In this document: in pieces, positions 53,991 to 64,000 of the stretch
How positions within the stretch are numbered: the stretch's first letter is position 1
How the letters are laid out: every line of letters begins with the position of its first letter
NCBI GenBank assembly: GCA_000231825.2
Contig: JH720317.1
Location: forward strand, 66,645-130,644
Direction: 5' to 3'
DNA length: 64,000 bases
Source: Tetrahymena elliotti 4EA
Taxonomy: Eukaryota > Ciliophora > Oligohymenophorea > Hymenostomatida > Tetrahymenidae
Notes under the pieces: generated by a model
The model's database searches: none
What the model was told of the DNA's origin: nothing
The model's input: the letters and a program-made list of their open reading frames with translations, nothing else
Translations under genes and position numbers: made by a program

Positions 53991-55434
53991 TTAATGAATG
54001 TTAGTTATATACAATCTTATTCCCTATGTATCTATCTTATCTGTAATATTTGCTAAAATAGCTAAAGTCTCTATAAATCTAAGCGAATCAGCAATTATAA
54101 TATCCTTATGAAAGAATAATCAATTGCTGATTTTTATTTAAAAATGTAAATCTATGATAAAACTATAACCTTACTTGTAATATTCATATATGCTTATATT
54201 TGTATAGATTATAATTTAGTTATTAAAGTATTAATCACACTCTCTAAATTATTTTTATAAAAAAGCTAATTATTTAATTTTCAAAATAAAAATCTAATAA
54301 TTTACCACAAAACAAATTGAAATTTATTGAATCATTAAAAATTCATATCATATCAAAAAAATTTTTTTTTTTTTGCAAATCCAAAAAAGAAAAGGTTAAT
54401 GCTAAAAATAATAATTTCTATTTTATGAATATCCTTCAAGTTTTTATTAATCAATTGATCTAACTCTATTACTAGCAGTTTTCACTTGAATTCTGTTACT
54501 TGTTTGTTTATTGAAGCTTTCCTCTTAAATTTTTCAGAGCGAACTTTTTCATAGAAATCTCAAACAAAGATTAAATAAATAAAATTATATTTTATATTTA
54601 ATTATTTTCTGATAATGTCATGTCATTCATTGTAAATATTGATTATCATTAATTAATTTATTGAAGTGTTTTTTTATTTTCTATTCTAAAAACTTCTTTT
54701 TTAGACTCACAAATTAAAAATTTATTAACTATCACTTGTTTAGATTATTAGAAATTTATACTAAAATTGTAATATAAAATTGCTTATATTTTGAAAAAAT
54801 AAATTAATAAATTTATTAAATGAAATTATTTTGCAGTGTTAAAGAAAATGATTTTTGTAATTTGAATAATTTAAAATAATAAATTTTTCTTTATTCTTCA
54901 TTTTTTTAATAATTTGTAAAATCAGTGAAATCATTTAAAAGTGTTTAAGTAACAACTAAAAAGAACTATGAAAAATATTTTTATCAATAATTAAAAAATT
55001 TAATATGAAATAATTGAAGTACTTTAATTTAGTATCAAAAATACGTTTATTTAAATTCTTTCTTAATTAAACTCAAAATAAATAACAAATATCAAAAGTA
55101 AATTTTTTCTTTTCAAATTGCATTTTTTAAAGATTTTATTTAAGTTTTTTAAAAATCTTTTTAAGGTTTGATTAAAAAAAAGTAATGTGTAAAGAAATAA
55201 AATGATTTAAGATAAATTTTAATGACTTATTTGTAAATCAAAATATGAAATAGTAACAGCAGCAAAAACAGAGATAGACAGATATATTTGCAAACAAATA
55301 TTGATATTTAATTTATTAGTTTTATAATTTTATTTTGAAAACTTAAAAATATTTAGAAATTTAATTTAAAATGTTTTGAGTTTATTTTTAATGTAAATAA
55401 TTAGAAAATCATTTTATTTATTTACTAAACAATC
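53991..55434. other. Convergent intergenic region, no gene seen
   Basis: About 1.4 kb between the His-rich gene and the 3' end of the SHFxLG-repeat gene. AT-rich with long A and T runs; nothing recognised. Confidence 0.55.
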
Positions 55435-57468
55435 TCAATTAATCTTAAAATGATCAGCTCTTAAGTCAGCTTATCTCTCTTTATTGAATTGAGCTCTTTC
55501 AACATTTTTAGGAACAGTGTAAGTTCTTTGATTGGTGGTTTAATACTCACCTTGTTGGCTTCCAAAGTGGAAATGGTGGCTTCTTAAATCTTTTTGAAGT
55601 TACTAGTCAAGGGTTCCTCTAGCATTTGAGCCATCTTTATAGTTGAATGATGATTTAAAAGTAGTATTATATAAACCATTTTTAACATCGTTAAATTAAA
55701 AGTGACTTGATCTTAAATTATTTTTTAATTGTTAATCCATAATTTGACGTCCTCCTTCTTTTTAATTAAATCTATTTTTTATTATTTTAATATAAAATAT
55801 TTATTTGTAAAATATATTACTGGTCTTTGAATTCAGTCTACCAAGAATCACCTTAGAAACCAATTTTAAAGTTAGAACCTCTGTCTTACTATTAATTTCT
55901 GCTTTATTAAACATGTGTGATTTATGGTGGCTTCATGAATTATTTGTAGGTTGAATTGTAGTAATTATTTCCATTAGGATTTGTGTGAGTGAAGTTATTT
56001 TTAAAGAACTTTTCATCCTAGTTTACCTTTTAGAATCCTTGTTAATGATGGTTTATGTAATTTCCTTTTGTTTCAGTTTGATATCCTTATTGATCTTGAC
56101 CCATTGTGAAGTGACTTGCTAAGATTATTAAATTAATAATTAAATAAATTAGAAAAAAATAGATATTTTTTCATAAAATAATTTAAACTTTTAATTAGAT
56201 ATGAATGATATTTCTTTTTTCAATAAAGTTTAATTTAAAGATTATATTTGAAAATCCAGTAAAATAATGATTAATTAATATATATATCAATACCTCTCAA
56301 GTCTTTCTTTGTTTCTTCAGCCAGTTTGTTTTCTACTAAAGGTTATTAGTTATGGAATTCATTATTTGTAGTTTTAAAATCTGGACCTGCACTACCAAGT
56401 TAGAAATGACTTTGTTATAAAAGAGGATTAACTGCTTCACGCTTTGCATCAGGTTTTTACGAATAATCGTTTTATTAGGTTGTTACCATTGGAAGGTATT
56501 CTTTACCAAGAACAATGTGGGAGTTACGCAAATCAACAACTTTTTGTTTTAATTGAGATGCTGGAATACCTTGCTTTAAAGCTTATGGGTCAACATCCTT
56601 ATTATATTAGTCATTATAGTGAGTAGTCATAATAACATTAGTTGATTCAGCAAAATTATGATGATGTGCTCTCATTTTTGCTTTTTGGGCATCTCTTTCA
56701 TGCTAAAGATCATTTTATAGAGGTTTTTAATTGTAAACTAAGTTATTTGAAGTCTTGATTGTTGGACCATATGAACCTATAATATTTATTTTAATATTTT
56801 AACAACTTAGTCATCTTTATTATTTGACAGGCATGCTTGAAAAGCTCTCAATTATGGATTAAATAGCTAAGAATATTTAAGCTTTTAGCATTTATTTTTA
56901 TATAATTATTTTAAATAAATGTTTATGAATGAAACGCTAACTAGAAATGAATTATATTTTATAATTTACCCAATTAAAAGTGGTGAGTACGCAAGTCACG
57001 TCTTTTTTCCTCTTCTAACTTAGCTCCTTAAGCACCTTTGTGATAAGGATAGTGGATATTGTGCATAGTATTGTAAAAACCAGGCTTAATGTAATCACCC
57101 AATATAAAATGACTATTTCTTAAAGCTAGCTTATCACCTTATGATTCAACATTTTAACTTGAAACAGGCTTAAATGAATCACGATTTACTGTTTTGTATG
57201 GATTATCTAGTCATTTAATTTAAATAAGATTCAATTATTTCATTATTAATTCATTAAAATCTATTTTAAAGCTTTTTTTGTTTTAAATGTATTTATAGTT
57301 ATAATATAGCCAGTCCTTTTGCAATTTAATTTAGAAAAGTATGACTCTCTTTTGATTAAGTTTTAAATATTAATCCAAAATGTAAAAGAATTTACCTGGA
57401 TTGTTTCCTAAAGTGAAATGGGTTGCTCTTAAGTTAGCTTATACGTTCAAAGTATCTTTTGAAATCAT
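55435..57468 (-). CDS. SHFxLG-repeat protein, possible ciliary microtubule-associated protein
   Basis: Five exons (57396-57468, 56970-57206, 56294-56776, 55821-56118, 55435-55771) sum to 1428 nt (475 residues); all phases close. The protein consists of about eleven spaced copies of a motif of the form DLRxSHFxLG, each followed 10-15 residues later by a T-T/N-x-x-x-Y element. Examples are ALRNSHFILG, DLRTHHFQLG, DLRNSHIVLG, DLRASHFTMG and DLRSHHFHFG. There is no signal peptide or membrane helix. Regularly spaced short motifs of this kind are typical of proteins that run along the inside or outside of axonemal microtubules. The motif recalls SAXO5/TEX45-type proteins, but that link is from memory and unverified. 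Function is therefore a hypothesis; the repeat structure is directly visible. Confidence 0.85.
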
Positions 57469-58607
57469 TTTTTTTGTGAAGGTGCTATTAATATATCAAC
57501 TATTTCCTTTAATTTTGCTGTTAGCTATTTGATTGATTAGCTTTCAGATATTCACTATTGATTTTAATAATCTTATAAATATATTTATAATGAATGAATT
57601 TATAATTATAAATTTCTAAAGTAATTAATTGATCAATTCATTCATATTATTTCAAAGTCTTTATTTAATTTTTTAGATATACAATTTTAAAAAAGTGGTA
57701 GTAAATCAAACAAACTTCTTATATAAATCTTAATTTAATATTTACATGCATTTATTGTTGGCTCAGCTCAGCCGTTTCTCTTTATACACATTTAAATTAA
57801 ATCCAATCATAAATACAAATCAAATTTATTTTTATTTTTAAAATTATTAAAAAATAATTTATCAAATTGATAGAATTATAATTATTTTACTCATCTAAGT
57901 AAAAGTTATTTGGAAATTCCTTTAAAAAATAAATAAAGGTGTTTAATATATAATTAAACTAAAATAAATAAAATAATCACTTATCAATAAGTAGCGCATG
58001 CTTATATTTACTTTAAATCCTCGTATATCAATCCCTTTTCCATCTTTTTTATTTTTGTTAAGTCTTAATGGTATAACATAAAAATCAAAATTTAACATTT
58101 TATTGAAATCATATTTTAAAATTTGTAGATATTAGGTATATTAACAACGCTTTGCATAATACTATTTATAAATTTGGAATTTTTTTTTATTTTGCTTTAC
58201 TCCAATAATCTATTTGGTTATATCATTTAGGATGATTTGAATAAATAAAAATATTTATCCTTAATGGATTTTAATTATTAAGCAAGAAAAGTAGAATAAG
58301 TTTAAAAATAATGTGTAAAATAGGTAATTAAAAGCTAATAGAATATTAGTAGGTTTTTCAATAGAAATAAGATAGATATTTCTAAATATGAAGAGAAACT
58401 TCTATCATGGTTATTATTAGATAAATTGAATGAATATGTATGTATCAGTTCACTTTCAAGAAAAATAATATCTTTCTTTCTTTCTAAATAATTTCTTATT
58501 GAAATAATTAAAGTTAATTAAATTAATTACAAATAAATCTAAAAAATATCAAATTTATAGCTAATTTTATTATAGTTATTAATAGTCGAATTATAAAAGG
58601 ACCAGAA
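57469..58607. other. Divergent intergenic region
   Basis: About 1.1 kb between two divergent genes (57468 minus, 58608 plus), so it should carry both promoters. No coding region or recognisable element. Confidence 0.6.
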
Positions 58608-60692
58608 ATGTTTAGATCAGTATTTAATAATTTCACAAAAGTAGTTAGAAGAAACACACCATTTATAAAGGCTTTCAATAAGTAGGCATTTGTTGCTTCA
58701 AGTTTATTAGGTGCTAGTTTATATCTTGCAAATAATAACATTAAGTCAGCTAAAGCTTAAACTGAGTAGCAACCTTAATCTTAGGAAGAAAAAAGAGGAG
58801 AGGGTGAATTTATTTAATGGGTTGATTTCTCAGATGAGAAATATGAATAAGCAGTTAAAGAAGGTAAGAACGTAATTATATTTTTGGAGCCTTCTCGTTT
58901 CAAAGAGAGCTTTGTTAAGGAAATTGAAGCATTCTTAGAGAACGTAAATGCCTTTTAACATATGGTTAAAGCTCGTCCTATAGTTTTTATGAGACTTGAA
59001 TTCAGTGAATAAAAAAACATGCACTCTTTTATGAGCAAATATAATGTTGATTTAGAGGAAGAAACCCTATTCTTATTCAAAAATAGATATCTTGATTTAA
59101 GTCCTTTTAGCTTTAACGAATATTTTGGTGATAAGGATTCAATTGTTAAGTATTTTAGAGAAATTAATTAATTAAATCAATCTAATGAAAGAGAATTTTT
59201 CAACTCTCTTGAATATATTAATTCAGAAATTACTTTAATTGTTGCATACATTCCTAAGGAGGACCCTACTTATGAGCGTCTCCATGAAAGATTTGGAGCA
59301 TTAAGTCTTCTTAAAAATTACAGTGAAAATAAAAATGTAATTTTTTTTTTTTAAATTGCTTTCAAATCAACTAAAAAATTTATCAAATCTCTCTGAAAAA
59401 TTTTAAAATAGTTTTTCAAATAAAACGAATTCTCTTCAGTTTTTTTACAAAAGAAATTAAGATTTAAAAAAAGAGATTTGATTTTTTATATAATCTAAAG
59501 GTTTTATTGATCAAAATAAATTTTTGCTTTAATTTTAGAATAAAAATCAATTAATTTTATATTTTGTTATAAAATTTAGGTTCATTTCTTGCTTTTGAAT
59601 GACCCAGAAACAGCTAAAAATATTGGAATTAATGATGCTAAGACTGGTGATATTCATTTGGTTGTTAGAAAAAGCAAGATGAGTTATAATTAAAGCACTC
59701 ATGAAATAAATGGTATTAAGTTCAATATTAGAAAGTATGGTAATTTGAAGGAGAAGATGATAAATATTATTGATCAGGCTAATAAGACTTACAATGAAAT
59801 GAATGTTTTCACTGGAAGATCTTTTGATTTTGATGCTCGTTATAGTTTGGTTTTGGAATTAGATGAAAATCGTCTTCCCAAGCAAGACAGAAAGAAATTA
59901 ATTTAGTTATTCAGTGATTTGCACAAGGCTATGAGAGAAAAGGAACCTGAGTTATACAAGAATGTTCAATTTGTTTATGTAAAGCGTGCTCATGAAAGTT
60001 AGAAATGGAACATATATATTCGTGATGATTATAGATATGCCTAGAAAATTAAATAACATTCAGTTAAATCTAGAGATGAATTAGAAAAGCTCGACTTAAA
60101 GGAAGTTAATGACAAACCTCACTCATTTATTTTTGATTTCCCTGCTAAAACAACAACTCCTGATGTTATTAATTTAACTGAATGGGTTAGATCAGTTTAG
60201 AATGGAACTGCTAAAGAATCATTCAAAAGCTAAAAGAAGCCTTACTATCGTAAATACTCTAAGAAGCTTGTAGGAAAAACTTTTGAAAGGGAAGTCTAAA
60301 ACAATGAAAGAGATCAAGTCGTTTTCTTCTATTCTAAGCACTGTCATGCTTGCAAATAATATGGAGCTCACTATGAGAATCTTGCTTTGGAATATTTAAG
60401 ATAAGATACCTCTCATTTCCCTAAAGTTGAGTTCAACCGTATGAATTCTGATAGAAATTCTTTGAAAACTGCTCCAAACTTCCCCTATACTCCTGTATTC
60501 ATGGTATATAAAAAAGAAGATAAATCGAATCCAATCATGTACAGCAACACCATATTCACTCCTTAAGAACTTCGTATCTTCGTTGAGAATACAATTTCTT
60601 ACAAATTATTGGACGTAGAAAAGTTTAGTCGCCATGTAGAAACAGTTAAAAAAACAGACTTATCTGGTATTTTTGAACCCATAAAACACTGA
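58608..60692 (+). CDS. Mitochondrial thioredoxin-domain protein with CHAC motif
   Basis: Exons 58608-59336 and 59580-60692 (243-nt intron, phase 0) encode 613 residues. The N-terminus is a basic, hydroxylated, acid-free presequence (MFRSVFNNFTKVVRRNTPF), typical of mitochondrial import. A short hydrophobic stretch follows (FVASSLLGASLYLA), so it could be anchored in the inner membrane. A charged linker leads into a region of about 380 residues that may contain redox-inactive thioredoxin-like folds; this is inference. The last 150 residues form a thioredoxin domain: VVFFYSKHCHACKQY carries the redox pair C498-H-A-C501, and YTPVFMVYK supplies the conserved cis-proline region. This arrangement resembles protein disulfide isomerases, but there is no ER retention signal. 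Substrate unknown. Confidence 0.85.
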
Positions 60693-61069
60693 AAAATAAA
60701 TTTAATTACTAAAACCAGTTTGTATTTTGTAATTTTTTGTATCTATGCAAATAAAAATTATTTTATTCTCAAACATATCAATTTTTGAATCTTTTTTAGC
60801 TTGAAATTAAATATTTAAAAAAATATAAATTTAAGACACGTTTTAATCTGCAATGAAAAGTTAGATCTATATATCTATCTATCTATATTTTAAATTCATT
60901 GATTTATTGATTAATTAATTAATTTATTCATTTTTCAACCAACATAACTTTGATATTTATTTTTGTAATTTTTCAATCAATCAAATCTAAATTTTTTTTA
61001 ATTAAGTTAGAAAACAATTTTAAAAGTTTAAAAAATATCTAGGATATAAGCAAAGCATATCAAAAATAA
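60693..61069. other. Short intergenic region with ATCT repeat
   Basis: About 0.38 kb; a short (ATCT)n tract lies near 60869-60890. Probably the 3' UTR of the thioredoxin gene and the promoter of the Kish gene. Confidence 0.5.
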
Positions 61070-61491
61070 ATGGTATTTCATTAGATTTTATATAAAAGCA
61101 TTTGATATCACCATTTTAGTAAATAAAAAATAAAAAATTTGGGATCGTCTGCTTTTAGTTTTAAGATTTCATTAAAATATTCATTTTTAATTAAATAATA
61201 AATAAATTAGTCTGCATTTTTCAATTTCTAAGGTTTGATTACCTCCTTGCTTTTAATTATTTGCACCTGTGCTTATGTTAGAAGAATGAAGCCTGAATTA
61301 ATTAACCCATATGTATAAGGGTAACTTCGATTCTTTTAAAAGCAGCAATTTTCAATTTTCTCAATTGATTTTTCATAAAATATAGATTTAGAGGATTCTT
61401 TAGAAGAGCAGCAGTAGTTGGTGATAGATTGAGTCCTTATGTTTCTGTAATGTGTATAATAATGGCGATGTCATGCCTATTTGTGAGATGA
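61070..61491 (+). CDS. TMEM167: TMEM167/Kish family small membrane protein
   Basis: Exons 61070-61072, 61211-61320 and 61386-61491 give 72 residues. The protein begins M-SAFFNFQGLITSLLLI and ends MCIIMAMSCLFVR, with ICTCAY and RLSPYV in between. These match the Kish/TMEM167 family (N-terminal SAxFNFQ, helix ending ICTCAY, then a second helix after SPYV). The length equals the usual family length of about 72. There are two membrane helices. The animal protein is a Golgi/early-secretory protein needed for constitutive secretion; the same role is likely here. Unusually, the coding part of the first exon is only the ATG: AATAAATG is followed directly by a GTATTT donor, and TCT (Ser2) starts after TTAG at 61210. 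Upstream of TCT there is no in-frame ATG without splicing. Confidence 0.9.
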
Positions 61492-62849
61492 TTAAAATTA
61501 AAGCTTAATTTATTAATAAATCTATTGTTTGTACATTATTTTTATATTTTTCAACTCTCGCCTAAAAGATTCTTAATATTCACTATTTTCAGCTTATTTA
61601 TCAATATTCCTAATATTAAAATTTAGCTCTAATAGTAAATAAAAATCAATATTCCTAATATAAAACTTTAGCTCTAATAGTAAATAAAAATGCAATCAAA
61701 TTTACAAAAATTATCGAAATATGATAAAAGATAAAAAATAATTTTTAAAAAATAGTCTCTTAATAGATTATCAAACAGTTAATAAATATCTTATATAAAA
61801 AGATATCAAAAAACTAAATTTAGACTTTATACTTATCTTAACAAAAAATATGTATTTTTTATAAGTTATTTATGTATAGAATTAATGGCTAGTTTCAAAA
61901 TAATCCAAGTTTTGATTATGGAAATTGTTTAAGTAAACTCAAAAATCCCATACTTATTAGAATATTAATATGAAAAGCAACAAAAAATCAATTCATCACT
62001 TTTCTATTATAAAATTTTGAAAATCTAAAGATGGAAATAAATGATTTGATAAATTATTATTTTTGATAGACTTTGGTTCTTGACATTAAGTAAAAATAGT
62101 GTTTCAATATTAATTATGCATTATTAAGACTTAATTTAGGAGCAACCCACTCATTAATGTTTATATGGGTAAAAAACTTAATGAAATAAAGATTTCTTTA
62201 AGTTTATAAAACAAGAATAAAATTTCTTAAATGCGATCTTTTTATGAATTTAATTTATTCCTAAAAAATAGTTTTTTAGTCATATATCATGACATATGTG
62301 GTAGTAAAAAAAATAATAGATTAATATGAAGGTGCCAGATATTTTTATTTATAATGCGGATTAAAAAAGAAAACAATACATTTATTTTATTTTTTCTAAA
62401 ACCAATATATTATTTGCCCAATCAGCTTTTTTATGGAATTTTGAAAATGAAAATATTTAACGAAAAATAGATAATTTAAAGAAACAAATTTTTAAAAAAT
62501 GTGATCATGAAATAAATTTAGCTCGTTTAAAACTAAATGCTCGTTTTTTAATTACTGAAAAGTGTGTAGGTAATTTCATAAAAGATTTAAACCTATTGAC
62601 ACTCTTATTTGAATATGCCATCAAGATATGAACAAATTGAGTTTATGAGTAAATAATAGTTGTTTAATTATGACATATTTTGAGGTATATACATAATAGA
62701 TTAATATTAAAGTTACGGATAGTTACTTTTATTAAATTTTAGATTTTTTAAAATGAATAATTTTGTTATTTCTTTATCTATCTTTTAAAAACCATTAATT
62801 TTATTATTTCTTTGAGGAATTTTTGTTGAAATTGTAATCAATCATTTGA
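61492..62849. other. Intergenic with short direct repeats
   Basis: About 1.36 kb without a supported gene. It holds a 45-bp tandem duplication (61601-61690). Two diverged copies of a roughly 65-bp sequence lie around 62289-62352 and 62668-62737, both containing AATAGATTAATAT. Confidence 0.55.
61601..61690 (+). repeat. 45-bp tandem duplication, two copies
   Basis: Copies 61601-61645 and 61646-61690 both start TCAATATTCCTAATAT and end GTAAATAAAAA, with only a couple of differences. It is non-coding, just downstream of the Kish gene. Confidence 0.9.
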
Positions 62850-63996
62850 TCAGAAATGCAAATAGTCACTCTAATATTAGTAATATTTTTAAGCTTTTAC
62901 AGGTTCGAGAAGGGAGTCATCGTCATACTTAACCCATTTAACAAAATTAGTTTCTTTTTCACTTTGAATTTGGTACATGTCACCCATGGAATCAATTACG
63001 ATGAAAGAATAAATTTCTCCGTTTTACCTAATTAAAAATAATTTTGTTATAATTGAATAATAATAATTGATAGAATTAATATACTTGCAGTCTATTCTAT
63101 CTTATATTTAAACAGTTTTCTCTGCATAGTCATCATCTGAGTCATATTCAAGAGGTTACTAAGATAAGCTCTATAAGTTTTAAATTTTTTGACTTCTGAT
63201 GTTATTTTAAGATTTAATATTTGATTGATATTTCTAAATTGCTTAGATATTTATGTTAAATTGTCTATTATCTTTAAACAGTGCCATGTTCTATTTTATA
63301 TTAGAAATTAATTTAATTTCATTTAAATATTTCATAATTTATCTTACATTATTGTTCAAAGCTTTATAAATACTGTTTGATTCTCGAAGGAAATATTCAA
63401 GACTTCTATACAAGTCTTTGTTTTCTTATATTTCTTTTGACATTTCTAAGGCAAAGTTTTTAGAAAGTGTGCTCAACTAGTTTTTTGGAAAAAATTTATG
63501 TCAATTTAAATAAATATTTTCAAGTAAAAAGAATTATATACTTTAATCATTGAGTCAATACTAATTTGAGCTGCATAATAATATTTATAATTTTATGTTA
63601 TGAATTAAACAACCTTTTGCTTCACATAATTAGCCTATATTTTATCAAAAAATTATTTAAAATAACAGTTAAAAAGAACACAAGTCTATGAGGAAATATA
63701 AATTTTTAACTAATTAGATATCTATCTACCTGAAGTAGAAAGAAGACAAAGAAATTTGTGTTTTTTAGATATAATCCTTAACAAATTTTAATTAAATAAT
63801 AAATTACTCTTTTCTTTTCTTGTGAATCGTTGATAAGAAGGAAATGTTTGAGGAAGATGAAATACAACTTTATACTTATGTCATCGAATCTGATTTCATT
63901 AAATATGATAAACATGTTATTCATGAGCTCTTAAGTTAATTGAGGATTTTCTGCTGTAATATATGCATAAGTCATAGAAAGATAGTTTCTAACCAT
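62850..63996 (-). CDS. C-terminal part of a large protein with a chromo-barrel-like end (5' end off the window)
   Basis: Confident exons are 63542-63634, 63085-63476 and 62850-63027, spliced in phase by introns of 65 and 57 nt and ending at TGA 62850-62852. A further open frame at about 63805-63996 (RNYLSMTYAYITAENPQLTQ) belongs upstream; one or more exon joins between 63635 and 63805 are unresolved. The visible part is helical (LSKNFALEMSKEIQENKDLY), then a Gln/Asn/Ser-rich linker, then an acidic stretch and a small beta domain. That domain (RIDCKQNGEIYSFIVIDSMG, then FVKWV) resembles a Tudor-knot/chromo-barrel. Such domains end some very large ciliate ubiquitin hydrolases, but no catalytic part is in the window, so the family is not assigned. 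ATG 63996 may simply be an internal Met. Confidence 0.65.
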
Positions 63997-64000
63997 TTTT

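Noticed and set aside
56444..56626. Plus-strand ORF MHQVFTNNRF...
   Set aside because: Antisense to exon 3 of the SHFxLG-repeat gene.

Overview
This window looks like ciliate macronuclear DNA, most probably Tetrahymena or a close relative. The sequence is extremely AT-rich. Every long coding region reads TAA and TAG as glutamine and ends at TGA. Introns are short, AT-rich and bounded by GTA...TAG. Standard-code ORFs are therefore only fragments of the real genes; the models below come from translation with the ciliate nuclear code, with splice phases summed to check that each frame closes. No species assignment was tested by database search.

Layout. (1) 1-4002, minus: the 5' part of a cysteine-rich, multi-pass membrane protein that runs off the left edge (gene A). 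(2) About 6380-6900: a dead fragment of the same membrane module. (3) 7186-12532, plus: a 1766-residue single-pass membrane protein with a beta-propeller and cadherin-like segments. (4) 13336-46400, minus: a tandem cluster of giant cysteine-rich membrane proteins, B (13336-19290), C (24919-32639) and E (37478-45250), plus a broken copy D (34795-36622). Four identical tRNA-Asp(GTC) genes are interspersed, and at least one duplication carried a tRNA with it. A secreted alanine-rich coiled-coil protein (21031-21975) and a long inverted repeat (23905-24466) lie between B and C. (5) 47158-52755, plus: a small one-helix membrane protein, then a leucine-rich-repeat (LRR) gene in which nearly every repeat is its own exon. 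(6) 53808-53990, plus: a histidine-rich mini-protein. (7) 55435-57468, minus: a SHFxLG-repeat protein, possibly axonemal. (8) 58608-60692, plus: a mitochondrial thioredoxin-domain protein. (9) 61070-61491, plus: a TMEM167/Kish homologue whose start codon is spliced on from a separate exon. (10) 62850 to the right edge, minus: the 3' part of a large protein ending in a chromo-barrel-like domain.

How the parts relate. Genes A, B, C and E share one C-terminal multi-pass membrane module joined to different cysteine-rich ectodomains. B, C and E also share intron positions and a conserved N-terminal region; they differ mainly in the length of the cysteine-repeat array. The cluster shows duplication, array length change and decay in one place. 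The right-hand third is ordinary single-copy gene space. The window contains one 100-base assembly gap, inside intron 1 of gene C.
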